The notes under the pieces: generated by a model
The model's input: only the letters and a program-made list of their open reading frames with translations
What the model was told of the DNA's origin: nothing
Databases searched by the model: none
Position numbers and translations under genes: made by a program
Part shown: piece by piece, positions 1 through 8,579 of the stretch
Numbering within the stretch: the stretch's first letter is position 1
How the letters are laid out: each line of letters begins with the position of its first letter
Source of the DNA: Brevibacillus sp. DP1.3A
GTDB taxonomy: Bacteria > Bacillota > Bacilli > Brevibacillales > Brevibacillaceae
Length of the DNA stretch: 64,000 bases
NCBI RefSeq assembly: GCF_013284245.2
Contig: NZ_CP085876.1
Coordinates: 396,501-460,500 of the forward strand
Direction: 5' to 3'

Positions 1-2
1 AT

Positions 3-1064
3 TTCCTTGTGAGAGTCCAGCCCGGTGTGACGCGCACCCAGCTCAATAAAGAATTGAAAAAGCACGGATTGTTTTTCTCCGTCGATCCTGGCGCGGACGC
101 GACTTTGGGTGGGATGGCTGCTACAAACGCCAGTGGAACAACCTCTGTCCGCTATGGCGTAATGCGTGATCAGGTGCGCGATCTGGAAGTGGTGACGGCG
201 GACGGACGTATCATCCGTACAGGGAGCATGACAGCCAAATCCTCCTCAGGCTACCATCTTTCGGGGCTGTTTGTGGGGTCGGAGGGAACGCTTGGTGTAT
301 TCACAGAGCTGACCTTGCGTGTTTACGGCATCCCTGAGGCGACAACGGCGGCACGTGCCAGCTTCCCTTCCGTGCAGGATGCCGTCGATACCGTCGTGGA
401 TATTCTCGGAGCGGGTATTCAAGTAGCGCGAATCGAGCTGGTTGATGAACGTTCCATCCAACAAGTGAATCTGTACAAAGAAACGAGCTACCCGGAAGCG
501 CCGACGCTGTTTATCGAGTTCCACGGCAGTGAACAAGGGCTCGCGTATGATATCGACTTTGCGCAGAACATCGCCGATGGACATGGCTGCACGCAGTTTC
601 TTTTTGAAACTGATTCAAAGGCGCGGACGCAGCTCTGGGATGCTCGTCATAACCTAGCGTATGCCTTCCTGCACAAATCCCCCGGGAAAAAGCTGATGGT
701 GACAGATGTTTGCTTGCCGATTTCCGAGCTGGCAGGAGCAGTTGTGGACGCGCGGCAAGCCATTGATCGAGCTGGGCTGGATGGAGCGATTGCAGGCCAT
801 GTCGGGGATGGGAACTATCACGCTATCCTGATGATCGACCTGAATGACTCCGAAGAAGTGGCGCGTGCCGAGGAAGTAAATGCCCATCTGGTGGAATACG
901 CATTGAGTCGGGGAGGAACCTGCACTGGAGAGCATGGTGTGGGTGTGGGGAAAATCAAATACCAGCGCAAGGAACACGGAGAAGCACTGGACGTTATGAA
1001 AGCCATGAAGCATGTGCTGGACCCGAACGGTATTTTGAATCCGGGAAAAATTTTCGAGAAATAA
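3..1064 (+). CDS. glcD: FAD-linked glycolate oxidase / D-lactate dehydrogenase (GlcD family), 5' truncated
   Basis: The reading frame is open to the left edge, so the N-terminus and the start of the FAD-binding PCMH domain lie outside the window. What remains shows the end of the FAD domain (GGMAATNASGTTSVRYG, then LFVGSEGTLGVFTELTLRV) and the C-terminal FAD-oxidase domain with the conserved GHVGDGNYH and TGEHGVGVGK motifs and the usual ending LDPNGILNPGKIF. The family oxidizes 2-hydroxy acids (glycolate, D-lactate) at the membrane and passes electrons to quinone or cytochrome. Substrate cannot be decided from this fragment. A strong terminator follows, so this is the last gene of its operon. 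Confidence 0.85.
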   Translation, partial: FLVRVQPGVTRTQLNKELKKHGLFFSVDPGADATLGGMAATNASGTTSVRYGVMRDQVRDLEVVTADGRIIRTGSMTAKSSSGYHLSGLFVGSEGTLGVFTELTLRVYGIPEATTAARASFPSVQDAVDTVVDILGAGIQVARIELVDERSIQQVNLYKETSYPEAPTLFIEFHGSEQGLAYDIDFAQNIADGHGCTQFLFETDSKARTQLWDARHNLAYAFLHKSPGKKLMVTDVCLPISELAGAVVDARQAIDRAGLDGAIAGHVGDGNYHAILMIDLNDSEEVARAEEVNAHLVEYALSRGGTCTGEHGVGVGKIKYQRKEHGEALDVMKAMKHVLDPNGILNPGKIFEK

Positions 1065-1069
1065 CAGAG

Positions 1070-1113
1070 AGCCTGCATTCTGAACGTTTGTCAGAATGTG
1101 GGCTTTTTCTTTT
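1070..1113 (+). terminator. Rho-independent terminator after glcD-like gene
   Basis: The arms AGCCTGCATTCTGA and TCAGAATGTGGGCT form a 14-bp stem with a short loop, followed by TTTTTCTTTT. It starts six bases after the oxidase stop codon. Confidence 0.85.
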
Positions 1114-1153
1114 GCGTAATGTGTCGAAGAGGAGAGGAGAAAAAGGAAAAATG

Positions 1154-1192
1154 CAGAATGTAGAAGATTGGTAACTGGTGCATTACATTCTG
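1154..1192 (+). promoter_or_regulatory. 9-bp inverted repeat in the fhs leader
   Basis: CAGAATGTA and TACATTCTG are perfect inverted repeats separated by 21 bases, ending 19 bases before the fhs start. It could be a leader hairpin or an operator. The left arm also resembles the 3' arm of the terminator just upstream, so alternative pairing is possible. Function is unknown. Confidence 0.35.
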
Positions 1193-1211
1193 GTGTGGCA
1201 GGGAGGCAAGC

Positions 1212-2840
1212 ATGAAGTCTATTGTTGAAATTGCCAAGATTGCAGGTATCGAAGAACAGCATTTGGAGCTATACGGAAAGTATAAGGCCAAACTATCAGA
1301 TGAGCTATGGGAGCAAGTGAAGGATCGCCCTGATGGCAAACTGATTCTTGTTACAGCGATGAACCCTAACCCGGCGGGAGCAGGCAAGACGCTTACGACG
1401 ATTGGTCTGTCACAAGCATTAAATTATCTCGGGAAGAAAACAATTGCAGCGCTTCGCGAGCCGTCCTTGGGTCCTTGCATGGGGATCAAAGGAGGCGCAA
1501 CCGGAAGTGGCCAAGCACAAATTCTCCCGGCTGATGAAATTAACCTGCATTTTACAGGGGACATTCATGCGATTACAGCTGCTCATAACTTGTTGGCAGC
1601 GATGATCGACAATCATATTTTCCATGGCAATTCGCGTGGGCTCAATCCAAAGAAAATCGTCTGGAAACGGGCAATGGACATGAACGACCGCGCACTGCGT
1701 AACATCGTTGTTGGTCTGGGTGACGGCAATGGAATGACGCGTGAGGATGGCTTCATGATTACGACCGCGTCGGAAATCATGGCGATTTTATGCTTGAGTG
1801 AGAATCTAACAGACTTGCGCGAGCGGTTGAACCATATCATTATTGGCTACGATTTTGATGATCAGCCAGTACGGGCAGAAGAAATCAACGCGGTCGATGC
1901 GATGTGCGTTCTCTTGAAGGAAGCGATCAAGCCCAATCTCGTACAGACAATCGAGGGAACTCCGGTCATTATTCACGGCGGGCCTTTTGCCAATATCGCG
2001 CATGGGTGCAGCAGCGTGATTGGAACCAAGACGGCCTTGAAACTGGCGGATTACGTCGTAACAGAGGCGGGCTTTGGTGCGGATCTGGGAGCAGAGAAGT
2101 TTTTTGACATCAAGTGTAGAAAAGCAGGCCTGACTCCATCGGCTGCTGTCGTGGTCATTACGGTTCGTTCGTTGAAATACAACGGCGGGGTAAAAGTACC
2201 TGACCTCGCAGTGGAGAATTTGTCTGCTCTGGAAAAAGGCTTCGAAAACGTCAAGCGCCATCTGGAAAACCTGCAGAAGTTCGGTGTGCCAGCAGTGGTG
2301 GCCATCAATCATTTTGCGACGGATACCCAAGCAGAGGTCGATGCTGTAATTGCGCTGTGTCAAGCGGCCGGAGCCGAAGCGGCGCTGTCCAAAGTATGGG
2401 CAGAAGGAGGAGCAGGCGGTGTTGAGCTGGCAGAAAAAGTGACCCGTGCAGCAGAGCGTCCTTCATCCTTCCGATTCTTGTATGAAGAAGACCTCAGCAT
2501 AAAAGACAAGATTGAGACAGTCGTGAAAGAAGTATACCGTGGATCAGGGGTTGTCTTTTCGCCGCTTGCATTGAAAACGATGCAAAAGGTAGAAGAAATG
2601 GGCATGTCCCATCTGCCTGTGTGCATGGCGAAAACACCGTACTCCTTTACGGATCGCGCTGATCTGTTGGGGGCACCTGTTGACTTCACGATTCAAGTGA
2701 GCGAAGTGCGCATATCAGCAGGAGCTGGTTTTATCGTCGCACTGACCGGAAGCTTGGTTACGATGCCAGGCCTCCCGAAAAAGCCGGCTGCGGAATCGTT
2801 ATATGTAGACGAGGATGGGCAAGTGATCGGATTAAGCTAA
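1212..2840 (+). CDS. fhs: Formate-tetrahydrofolate ligase
   Basis: 542 residues, close to the usual length of about 556. It couples ATP hydrolysis to formation of 10-formyl-tetrahydrofolate from formate in cytoplasmic one-carbon metabolism. The nucleotide-binding loop near residue 55 reads NPNPAGAGKT, where many homologues have NPTPAGEGKT. Other family landmarks are REPSLGPCMGIKGGATG (about residue 82), FTGDIHAITAAHNLL and the C-terminal GFIVALTGSLVTMPGLP. ATG is preceded by GGGAGG at 8-nt spacing. It is monocistronic, lying between two terminators. Confidence 0.96.
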   Translation: MKSIVEIAKIAGIEEQHLELYGKYKAKLSDELWEQVKDRPDGKLILVTAMNPNPAGAGKTLTTIGLSQALNYLGKKTIAALREPSLGPCMGIKGGATGSGQAQILPADEINLHFTGDIHAITAAHNLLAAMIDNHIFHGNSRGLNPKKIVWKRAMDMNDRALRNIVVGLGDGNGMTREDGFMITTASEIMAILCLSENLTDLRERLNHIIIGYDFDDQPVRAEEINAVDAMCVLLKEAIKPNLVQTIEGTPVIIHGGPFANIAHGCSSVIGTKTALKLADYVVTEAGFGADLGAEKFFDIKCRKAGLTPSAAVVVITVRSLKYNGGVKVPDLAVENLSALEKGFENVKRHLENLQKFGVPAVVAINHFATDTQAEVDAVIALCQAAGAEAALSKVWAEGGAGGVELAEKVTRAAERPSSFRFLYEEDLSIKDKIETVVKEVYRGSGVVFSPLALKTMQKVEEMGMSHLPVCMAKTPYSFTDRADLLGAPVDFTIQVSEVRISAGAGFIVALTGSLVTMPGLPKKPAAESLYVDEDGQVIGLS

Positions 2841-2855
2841 TCAAAAAAGTTTGAC

Positions 2856-2893
2856 AAAAAGCTGACAACTGTAAAAGGTTGTCAGCTTTTTTT
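2856..2893 (+). terminator. Rho-independent terminator after fhs
   Basis: AAAAAGCTGACAAC and GTTGTCAGCTTTTT form a long stem with a 7-nt loop, followed by a T run. Confidence 0.92.
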
Positions 2894-2979
2894 CCATTTC
2901 GAGGTTTATTGGCGGAAAGTTATGGGAAATGAAAGGTGAGATTAAAAAAATATGGACCTTAATTGAAAAAACAACAAGG

Positions 2980-3080
2980 AATGACAAAGGCAAACCTGCT
3001 GAAAGGCAGGGACGCAAAGCCACGGGTCTAAGGACGGAAGTCAAATGACTTTCGCAGCTAGGACAGCCGGGTTGCCATAC
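2980..3080 (+). ncRNA. Cyclic di-GMP-I (GEMM-I) riboswitch
   Basis: The characteristic blocks are all present in order: GGCAAACC, the GAAA tetraloop of P2 (CCTGCTGAAAGGCAGG), GACGCAAAGCC, ACGGGTCTAAGGAC, a variable P3 hairpin, GCTAGGACAGCCGGGTTGCC. The 5' GGCAAACC and 3' GGTTGCC ends pair. It lies in the leader of a chemoreceptor gene and is followed by an intrinsic terminator, so ligand binding probably controls transcription termination. Whether c-di-GMP turns the gene on or off cannot be read with certainty. Confidence 0.95.
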
Positions 3081-3091
3081 CGTAGTCATGA

Positions 3092-3119
3092 TGGACTGTC
3101 GGTGGGCAGTCTTTTTTTT
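3092..3119 (+). terminator. Riboswitch expression-platform terminator
   Basis: GACTGTC pairs with GGCAGTC (one G-U pair) and is followed by eight T residues, between the c-di-GMP aptamer and the chemoreceptor start codon. Confidence 0.85.
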
Positions 3120-3151
3120 GTTGAAAAAAGAGAAGGGAGAAGTGATTCGGT

Positions 3152-5125
3152 ATGAAAAATAGTTTGAAGAATAAGCTAATTATCGTTTTGTGCCTGCTGT
3201 TGGTTATTAGTTTGGGTACGGTTTGCGGTGCAAGCTATTGGAGTGCTTCCAATCTTTTAGCAGACAGTCTGGACAAAGAAGCTGAGTTGTCAGCTAGCAA
3301 TCTCTCGATTCGTATCGATGGTTTCTTTCAAGAAAAAATTGAGATTGTAAGTACGATCGGAGGGTTGATGTCGGCTGATCAAAATGTCGAATTCGACCTG
3401 AAACTCATTCAAGAAGCCCAAAAGAAAAACCCCGAGTTTGAGACGTTCTTCTTTTCGCATGACTTAAGTGGTAAGAAAGTGATCAATTTCATGGGAGAAG
3501 TGACCGACATCTCGGATCGTCCGCATATTAAGGAAGCTAGTAAAGGGGAAGGGAAGGTTGTTGTCTCCGAGCCAGTCATTTCGAAGCGGACAGGGAATAA
3601 CATCGTGACCCTTGTCGTTCCATTGATGAAGGACAATCGTCAATACGGTTATATCGGTTCTACTATTCCTATCAATGAAATCCAAAAAAAGGTGTCCGAG
3701 GAGAAATTTGGAGAATTTGGCTACGCCTTTTTAGTAAGCAAAACAGGAACATTTATTTATCATCCGAATAGCGAGTACATTCTGAAGGAATCGATTCTCG
3801 ACTTGGGGATTCTTGAGCTTCAGACTGCTTTCGAAGATATCAAGCAAGGGAATCATGGAATCGCCCAATATATATACGAGAATACAGAGCGATTTGCTTC
3901 CTATTCTCCTACCAGTTTGAACTGGGGCGTATACATCACTGCACCTGTAGCGGAGCTGCATGCGCCTGTCGATCAACTGTCAGTCCGATTGATGGTTATT
4001 TCCCTCATCGTGTTGGCAATTGGGGTTGTCCTCGTTTATTTCTTAGCTGTACGCATGGTGAAACCAATTGAGCGTCTGAATCACGCAGTAAATGTAGTGG
4101 CGCAGGGGAACTTGAGAGAGACCGTAACGGTTGATGGAAAAGACGAGATTGCCGTTCTGTCCCGTGACTTTAACCAGACCGTATCGCACTTGAAAAATTT
4201 GATCGAAGACGTATCTCTGTCATCTGATCAAGTACAGCAGTTTAGTCAGGAAGTATCCGAAGGCATTAAACAAGCGACGGAAAACATCAACCAAATCGGT
4301 TTGTCTATTGCACAGATTTCTGAGGGAGCAGAGGCGCAAGCCACCAGTTCGCAGGATGTCGCGTTGTCTATGAATGACATGGCAGCAGGCATCGTGAAAA
4401 TCGCGGAGACGTCTGCATATGTTTCAGAGGCTGCCCAGATAGCAACAGAGCAGGCAGAACAAGGAACTGCTGTGGTAGAGCAGGCAGTTCTCCAGATGGG
4501 AAGCATTGGCGAGGGAACATCGAAGGCGACAGTAGCCATCGAGCAGCTCAACAATCGTTCCAAAGAAATCGAAGGCATTCTCGATACGATCAGTCAGTTG
4601 ACCTCGCAAATCAATCTGCTTGCCTTGAACGCTTCGATTGAGGCAGCACGTGCCGGCGAGCATGGACGTGGGTTTGCTGTCGTTGCCGGAGAGGTGAAAA
4701 AGCTGGCGAACCAATCCGAAGAATCCGCATCCAAAATCGCAATGCTGATCGGGGAAATCCAACAGGATACTCGTCACGCGGTAGAGGTCATGACCGCGGG
4801 CAACCAAAACGCACAGCATGGTATCCAACTGGTTGAAGAGGTTCGTGAAATCTTCGGGCATATTTTGGAATCTTCCCGTAACGTTGCCGCGCACATTTTG
4901 GAAGTATCCGCAGCATCTGAACAAATGTCAGCAGGCTCCCAACAGGTGAGTGCTTCTGTAGATGAAATGCATAACATTGCGAAACATGCTTCACTCGACG
5001 CGCAAACGGTGGCAAAGGCAACCGAAGAGCAGCTTCAAGCCATCCAGGAAATTGGCCAGTCTGTCGAGCGTTTGAACGCAGTGGCAGAAGAATTACAGCA
5101 AGGAATCGGCAGGTTTACTGTGTAG
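3152..5125 (+). CDS. Methyl-accepting chemotaxis protein under c-di-GMP riboswitch control
   Basis: 657 residues. A membrane helix at about 9-31 and another at about 280-302 flank an extracellular dCache-like sensor domain. A HAMP domain follows, then a long cytoplasmic coiled coil whose signalling tip contains [20 protein letters not shown] and [15 protein letters not shown]. The family senses extracellular ligands and controls CheA at the poles. The sensor's ligand is unknown. The start ATG has AAGGGAGA upstream. The c-di-GMP aptamer and terminator in the leader tie receptor production to the motile/sessile switch. The next gene encodes a secreted binding protein, but a functional link is only a guess. 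Confidence 0.95.
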   Translation: MKNSLKNKLIIVLCLLLVISLGTVCGASYWSASNLLADSLDKEAELSASNLSIRIDGFFQEKIEIVSTIGGLMSADQNVEFDLKLIQEAQKKNPEFETFFFSHDLSGKKVINFMGEVTDISDRPHIKEASKGEGKVVVSEPVISKRTGNNIVTLVVPLMKDNRQYGYIGSTIPINEIQKKVSEEKFGEFGYAFLVSKTGTFIYHPNSEYILKESILDLGILELQTAFEDIKQGNHGIAQYIYENTERFASYSPTSLNWGVYITAPVAELHAPVDQLSVRLMVISLIVLAIGVVLVYFLAVRMVKPIERLNHAVNVVAQGNLRETVTVDGKDEIAVLSRDFNQTVSHLKNLIEDVSLSSDQVQQFSQEVSEGIKQATENINQIGLSIAQISEGAEAQATSSQDVALSMNDMAAGIVKIAETSAYVSEAAQIATEQAEQGTAVVEQAVLQMGSIGEGTSKATVAIEQLNNRSKEIEGILDTISQLTSQINLLALNASIEAARAGEHGRGFAVVAGEVKKLANQSEESASKIAMLIGEIQQDTRHAVEVMTAGNQNAQHGIQLVEEVREIFGHILESSRNVAAHILEVSAASEQMSAGSQQVSASVDEMHNIAKHASLDAQTVAKATEEQLQAIQEIGQSVERLNAVAEELQQGIGRFTV

Positions 5126-5241
5126 GAGGCAGCTCAACAGGTTGTAAGTCCTCTTTCTTTGAAAGGGGGGATGCCATTAAGGATGATGGAGTTTGTTTCT
5201 GATCACTAAATTCATTACCGTTTAACAGGAGGAGAAACCAG

Positions 5242-6099
5242 ATGAAAAAATTTACAAAAACAATCTTGGCGAGCACACTCGCTGCAACTATGCTCATGAC
5301 TTCAGGAACAGGTGCTTTTGCCGCAACTGCGGTTAAGCCTGTCCCAACCGTAGCTGCTGAAGCTGCTAAAAAACCGCAAGCGAAGAAGTTTGAGTCTCGT
5401 TTGGACGAAATCATTGCGAGAGGCTACATCCTCGTAGGTACTCCAGGTGACTACAAACCGTTTACATATTTGAATCCAAAAACAAACGAATTCGAAGGTT
5501 ACGATATCGACGCGATGAAAGAATTCGCAAAAAGCCTGGGAGTAGAGGCGCGTTTTGTCCAAACGTCTTGGCCGAAACTGATGGACGATCTCTTGGCAAA
5601 TAAATTCGATATTGCTGTCGGAGGCGTAACGCGCAACACAGATCGTCAGAAAAAAGCACACATGAGCGATCCTTACATTCAGTTCGGTAAAGCTCCACTC
5701 ATCCGCAAAGAAGACAAGGACAAGTACAAGACTGTAGCAGACATCAACAAGCCAGAGGTGCGCATTGGTGTGAATCCAGGTGGCACTAACGAAAAATTCG
5801 TTCGTGAGCATCTGACAAAAGCAACTGTAACGGTTGAACAAAACAACCTCGATATTCCTGGTCTGGTAGCGAGCGGTAAGTACGATGTAATGATCACAGA
5901 TACGCTGGAAGCAATTGTGTATTCCAAAGCAGATTCCCGCCTGTATCCAGCTCTGACCGACAATCCGTTCACGAAGAGTGAAAAAGCGTACATGATCCAT
6001 CGTGGAGACACTATCTTCGCTAACTACCTGGATCTGTGGATGGACGAGATGAAACTTCAAGGAATGTTTGATGAGCTTTACAACAAATGGGTAAAATAA
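5242..6099 (+). CDS. Secreted solute-binding-fold protein resembling cyclohexadienyl (prephenate/arogenate) dehydratase PheC
   Basis: 285 residues. A Sec signal peptide ends near AFAATA (about residue 29). The rest is a type II periplasmic-binding fold (SBP_bac_3). No lipobox Cys is present, and no ABC permease or ATPase gene adjoins, which is unusual for an amino-acid uptake protein. Several blocks match what is known of PheC-type dehydratases: VGTPGDYKPFTY, FVQTSWPKLMDDL, VNPGGTNEKFV and MITDTLEA, where the Glu is at the place of the catalytic acid reported in Pseudomonas PheC. I infer a secreted dehydratase or a relative that only binds. An ordinary amino-acid-binding protein remains possible. 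Strong RBS GGAGGAG before ATG. Confidence 0.75.
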   Translation: MKKFTKTILASTLAATMLMTSGTGAFAATAVKPVPTVAAEAAKKPQAKKFESRLDEIIARGYILVGTPGDYKPFTYLNPKTNEFEGYDIDAMKEFAKSLGVEARFVQTSWPKLMDDLLANKFDIAVGGVTRNTDRQKKAHMSDPYIQFGKAPLIRKEDKDKYKTVADINKPEVRIGVNPGGTNEKFVREHLTKATVTVEQNNLDIPGLVASGKYDVMITDTLEAIVYSKADSRLYPALTDNPFTKSEKAYMIHRGDTIFANYLDLWMDEMKLQGMFDELYNKWVK

Positions 6100-6109
6100 T
6101 CCGATAACA

Positions 6110-6147
6110 GACAAGCAGCCTGATTCTGGGCTGCTTTGTTATTTTTA
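6110..6147 (+). terminator. Terminator after PheC-like gene
   Basis: AAGCAGCC and GGGCTGCTT pair around TGATTCT, extended by ATAACA/TGTTAT flanks, and end in a T-rich run. Confidence 0.85.
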
Positions 6148-6194
6148 AAAAACGGTAGCATCACAAAATCAGGCAATTTGGGTATATATGCAGT

Positions 6195-6223
6195 TTGCTT
6201 TTTCAGTCATTGCATGGTACGAT
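6195..6223 (+). promoter_or_regulatory. Sigma-A-type promoter of the RNA helicase gene
   Basis: TTGCTT, a 17-base spacer and TACGAT. It would give a leader of about 120 nt that contains the terminator-like hairpin described next. Confidence 0.6.
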
Positions 6224-6263
6224 TACAGCTATGTTCTTTAGGGTGCTACGTACAATCGGGGAT

Positions 6264-6307
6264 AAAAGGGCATGTTCCGGATCGTAAGGAATAGTGCCCT
6301 TTTTTTT
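6264..6307 (+). terminator. Attenuator-like terminator in the helicase leader
   Basis: AAAAGGGCA and TGCCCTTTT flank a loop of about 20 nt and are followed by seven more T residues, 45 bases before the helicase start. Because a promoter-like sequence lies upstream and no gene ends here, it probably regulates the helicase by premature termination. A competing pairing of ATCGGG with CCGGAT is visible. Confidence 0.6.
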
Positions 6308-6352
6308 GAGAATTTTATAGATGAAGGTATTGATAAAGGAGACTGACATTCA

Positions 6353-7915
6353 TTGGCGACTTTTAATGATTTTGGCTTACATCACTCCATTGTTAGAGCG
6401 TTGAGCAACATGGGCTTCGAAGAGGCTACAGCGATTCAGGATCAAACGGTTCCTGTAGCACTGCAAGGTCGTGACCTGATCGGTCAGGCACAAACAGGTA
6501 CTGGTAAAACGGCTGCATTCGGTATTCCATTGATTGAACGCTTGGATGAAACAAGCGGAAATATTCAAGGGGTTGTTTTGACTCCAACACGTGAGCTGGC
6601 TGTTCAGGTTGCAGAAGAGATTAATAAAATTGCCCAATTTAAAAACATCTCTGCACTGCCAATCTATGGTGGTCAAGACATCACGCGTCAAATCAAAGCG
6701 TTGAAAAAACGTCCACAAATCATCGTAGCAACACCTGGTCGTTTCATGGACCACATGAGAAGAAAAACCATTCGTCTGGATGCCATTGAGGTTGTTATTT
6801 TGGACGAAGCGGATGAAATGCTGAACATGGGTTTCATCGACGACATCAAGGAAATCTTGAAAGAGGTTCCAGACAATCGTCAAACGCTGTTGTTCTCTGC
6901 TACGATGCCGAGAGCGATCCAGGAAATTGCACAACAGTTCATGAACGAACCAACCATTATTCAAGTGAAAGCAAAAGAAGTAACCGTGCCAAACATTGCA
7001 CAGGAATACATGGAAGTAGCTGAAAAGCAGAAGTTCGATGTACTGTGCCGTTTGCTGGATATTCACTCCCCTGAGCTGGCTATCATTTTCGGTAGAACCA
7101 AGCGCAGAGTTGATGAGCTGTCCGAAGCCCTGACCAAGCGTGGTTATGGTGCAGAAGGTATCCACGGTGACTTGAATCAAGCGAAACGCGACAGCGTGCT
7201 CCGCAAGTTCAAGGAAGGTACGATCGAAGTGCTGGTAGCGACTGACGTGGCTGCACGTGGCTTGGACATCAGTGGTGTAACGCATGTATTTAACTTTGAT
7301 ATTCCACAAGACTCCGAGAGCTACGTTCACCGTATCGGTAGAACGGGACGTGCTGGTAAAACAGGTCTGGCAATCACGTTTGTGACTTCCCGTGAAATCG
7401 ACCATCTGCGTCTGATTGAGCGTACAACGAACCGTCGCATGGAGCGCCGTGCGGTTCCTTCGATGGCTGAGGCTTTGGAAGGTCAACAAAAGATGACAGT
7501 AGACAAAATTCTCGAAGCATCTGGAAGAGACGATCTGTCTCCTTATAAAACGCTGGCAGAGCAATTGCTGGAGGATGTCGATTCCGTAACACTCGTATCC
7601 GCAGCACTCAAGCTGTTGACCAAAGAGCCAGATATGACTCCTGTTCGCCTAACAGAAGAGGCTCCTCTTCGTGTAGGTAAGAAAAAGCTACCTCCAAAAG
7701 GAAAAGGTGGCTTCGGTTCCGGTTCCGGTTTTGGTGGAAAGCGTCCATCTCGCCCACGCAATGGCGACTCTCGTCCACGCAGTGGTGACTCTCGTCCACG
7801 CAGTGGTGACTCTCGTCCGCGCAGTGGTGACTCTCGTCCACGCAGTGGTGATTCTCGTCCACGCAGCGGTGACTCCCGTCCACGCAGTGGCGAATCTCGT
7901 TCACCACGCAGCTAA
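6353..7915 (+). CDS. cshA: DEAD-box ATP-dependent RNA helicase (CshA type)
   Basis: 520 residues, starting at TTG with AAAGGA upstream. All helicase motifs are visible in order: the Q motif (TAIQDQTVP), I (AQTGTGKT, about residue 45), Ia (PTRELA), II (DEAD, about 150), III (SAT), V ([10 protein letters not shown]) and VI ([10 protein letters not shown]). The tail after residue 440 is basic and Gly/Ser-rich and ends in seven copies of the heptad SRPRSGD, likely an RNA-binding extension. The family unwinds structured RNA in ribosome assembly and mRNA decay, notably in the cold. The gene name is by family resemblance. The leader holds an attenuator-like hairpin. Confidence 0.93.
   Translation: MATFNDFGLHHSIVRALSNMGFEEATAIQDQTVPVALQGRDLIGQAQTGTGKTAAFGIPLIERLDETSGNIQGVVLTPTRELAVQVAEEINKIAQFKNISALPIYGGQDITRQIKALKKRPQIIVATPGRFMDHMRRKTIRLDAIEVVILDEADEMLNMGFIDDIKEILKEVPDNRQTLLFSATMPRAIQEIAQQFMNEPTIIQVKAKEVTVPNIAQEYMEVAEKQKFDVLCRLLDIHSPELAIIFGRTKRRVDELSEALTKRGYGAEGIHGDLNQAKRDSVLRKFKEGTIEVLVATDVAARGLDISGVTHVFNFDIPQDSESYVHRIGRTGRAGKTGLAITFVTSREIDHLRLIERTTNRRMERRAVPSMAEALEGQQKMTVDKILEASGRDDLSPYKTLAEQLLEDVDSVTLVSAALKLLTKEPDMTPVRLTEEAPLRVGKKKLPPKGKGGFGSGSGFGGKRPSRPRNGDSRPRSGDSRPRSGDSRPRSGDSRPRSGDSRPRSGDSRPRSGESRSPRS
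7751..7897 (+). repeat. Seven tandem 21-bp repeats coding SRPRSGD heptads
   Basis: A 21-base unit (CGTCCACGCAGTGGTGACTC plus T) is repeated seven times in frame at the 3' end of the helicase gene, with few base changes. Since 21 is a multiple of three, copy-number change would lengthen or shorten the basic tail without breaking the frame. Confidence 0.9.
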
Positions 7916-7936
7916 GAATCGAGCGGTATTGTAAGC

Positions 7937-7974
7937 AAAGACTGGTGTGCACTTGTGCGCATCGGTCTTTTTTT
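7937..7974 (+). terminator. Terminator after the helicase gene
   Basis: AAAGAC and GTCTTT enclose a GTG/CAC inner stem and are followed by a T run. Confidence 0.8.
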
Positions 7975-8065
7975 CATGTTGACCTGCCTGCGAATATTTA
8001 GGGGGATCCGTGACAAACTAGGAGTGTTTTGGCACGGATTTTTCGCGCAGGGAGAGAGTGCACGC

Positions 8066-8389
8066 ATGAGGAAAACAGCCATTGGAAAGTGGGCTGGTAT
8101 TTGGCTCGCCGTATTGGGTGGGGGGATGTCGGTTCATGCAACTGGACATTCCCTTGATCAGGCGAAGGAGATTTCTGCGATTATCGAGCCAACAGACATT
8201 ACCAAGGAGGACGCTATACGAATCGCCTTGCAGCAGGTAAAAGGGCGGGTTGTCCATGTTGAATTGGAAAAAGACGAAGGTGTTCCCGTGTATGAAATTA
8301 TTATTCTCACCGAGCAAAATCAGGTGTTTGAGATCGATGTCGATGTGAAGACTGGAAAAGTGATCAAGGTTGAATCGGATAATTTGTAA
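8066..8389 (+). CDS. Secreted or membrane-associated PepSY-domain protein
   Basis: 107 residues from the ATG behind GGGAGAGAG. A short N-terminal hydrophobic signal (about 8-25, ending HATGHS) precedes a single PepSY domain: ITKEDAIRIALQQVKGRVVHVEL, then VYEIIILTEQNQVFEIDVDVKTGKVIKVE. PepSY domains are often found with secreted peptidases or sensor proteins and are thought to be inhibitory or ligand-binding. It has its own terminator and no obvious partner. Confidence 0.85.
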   Translation: MRKTAIGKWAGIWLAVLGGGMSVHATGHSLDQAKEISAIIEPTDITKEDAIRIALQQVKGRVVHVELEKDEGVPVYEIIILTEQNQVFEIDVDVKTGKVIKVESDNL

Positions 8390-8392
8390 GGA

Positions 8393-8426
8393 GAAGGCTT
8401 CTGCAACTGGGCAGAGGTCTTTTTCC
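8393..8426 (+). terminator. Terminator after the PepSY gene
   Basis: AGGCTTCTGC pairs with GCAGAGGTCT (including G-U pairs) around AACTGG and is followed by TTTT. Confidence 0.7.
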
Positions 8427-8482
8427 TATGGGCAATTAAGTTTTGGCAACAACGAGTCAGACAAATTCGCGCTTTGATTTTG

Positions 8483-8512
8483 TTGTTACCCCCTATGAAA
8501 ACGCTTTATATT
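8483..8512 (+). promoter_or_regulatory. mtlA promoter with overlapping cre-like site
   Basis: TTGTTA, an 18-base spacer and TATATT. The sequence TGAAAACGCTTTAT at 8496-8509 fits most of the CcpA operator consensus TGWNANCGNTNWCA (the last two positions differ) and overlaps the -10 box, so carbon catabolite repression is likely. MtlR would act upstream of this. Confidence 0.55.
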
Positions 8513-8579
8513 TGAGGTGTACAAATTATCATTTTAAACATGTCAACATCTCATAAATAGGGGTAAAGGAGGGTGCAGT

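Noticed and set aside
5161-5210. 12-codon ORF (MPLRMMEFVSDH) between the chemoreceptor and PheC-like genes
   Set aside because: Too short, no signal or conservation evidence, and the upstream G-run is not well placed.
7751-7897. CRISPR-like regularly spaced repeats
   Set aside because: The 21-bp repeats are contiguous without spacers and code in frame for the helicase tail.
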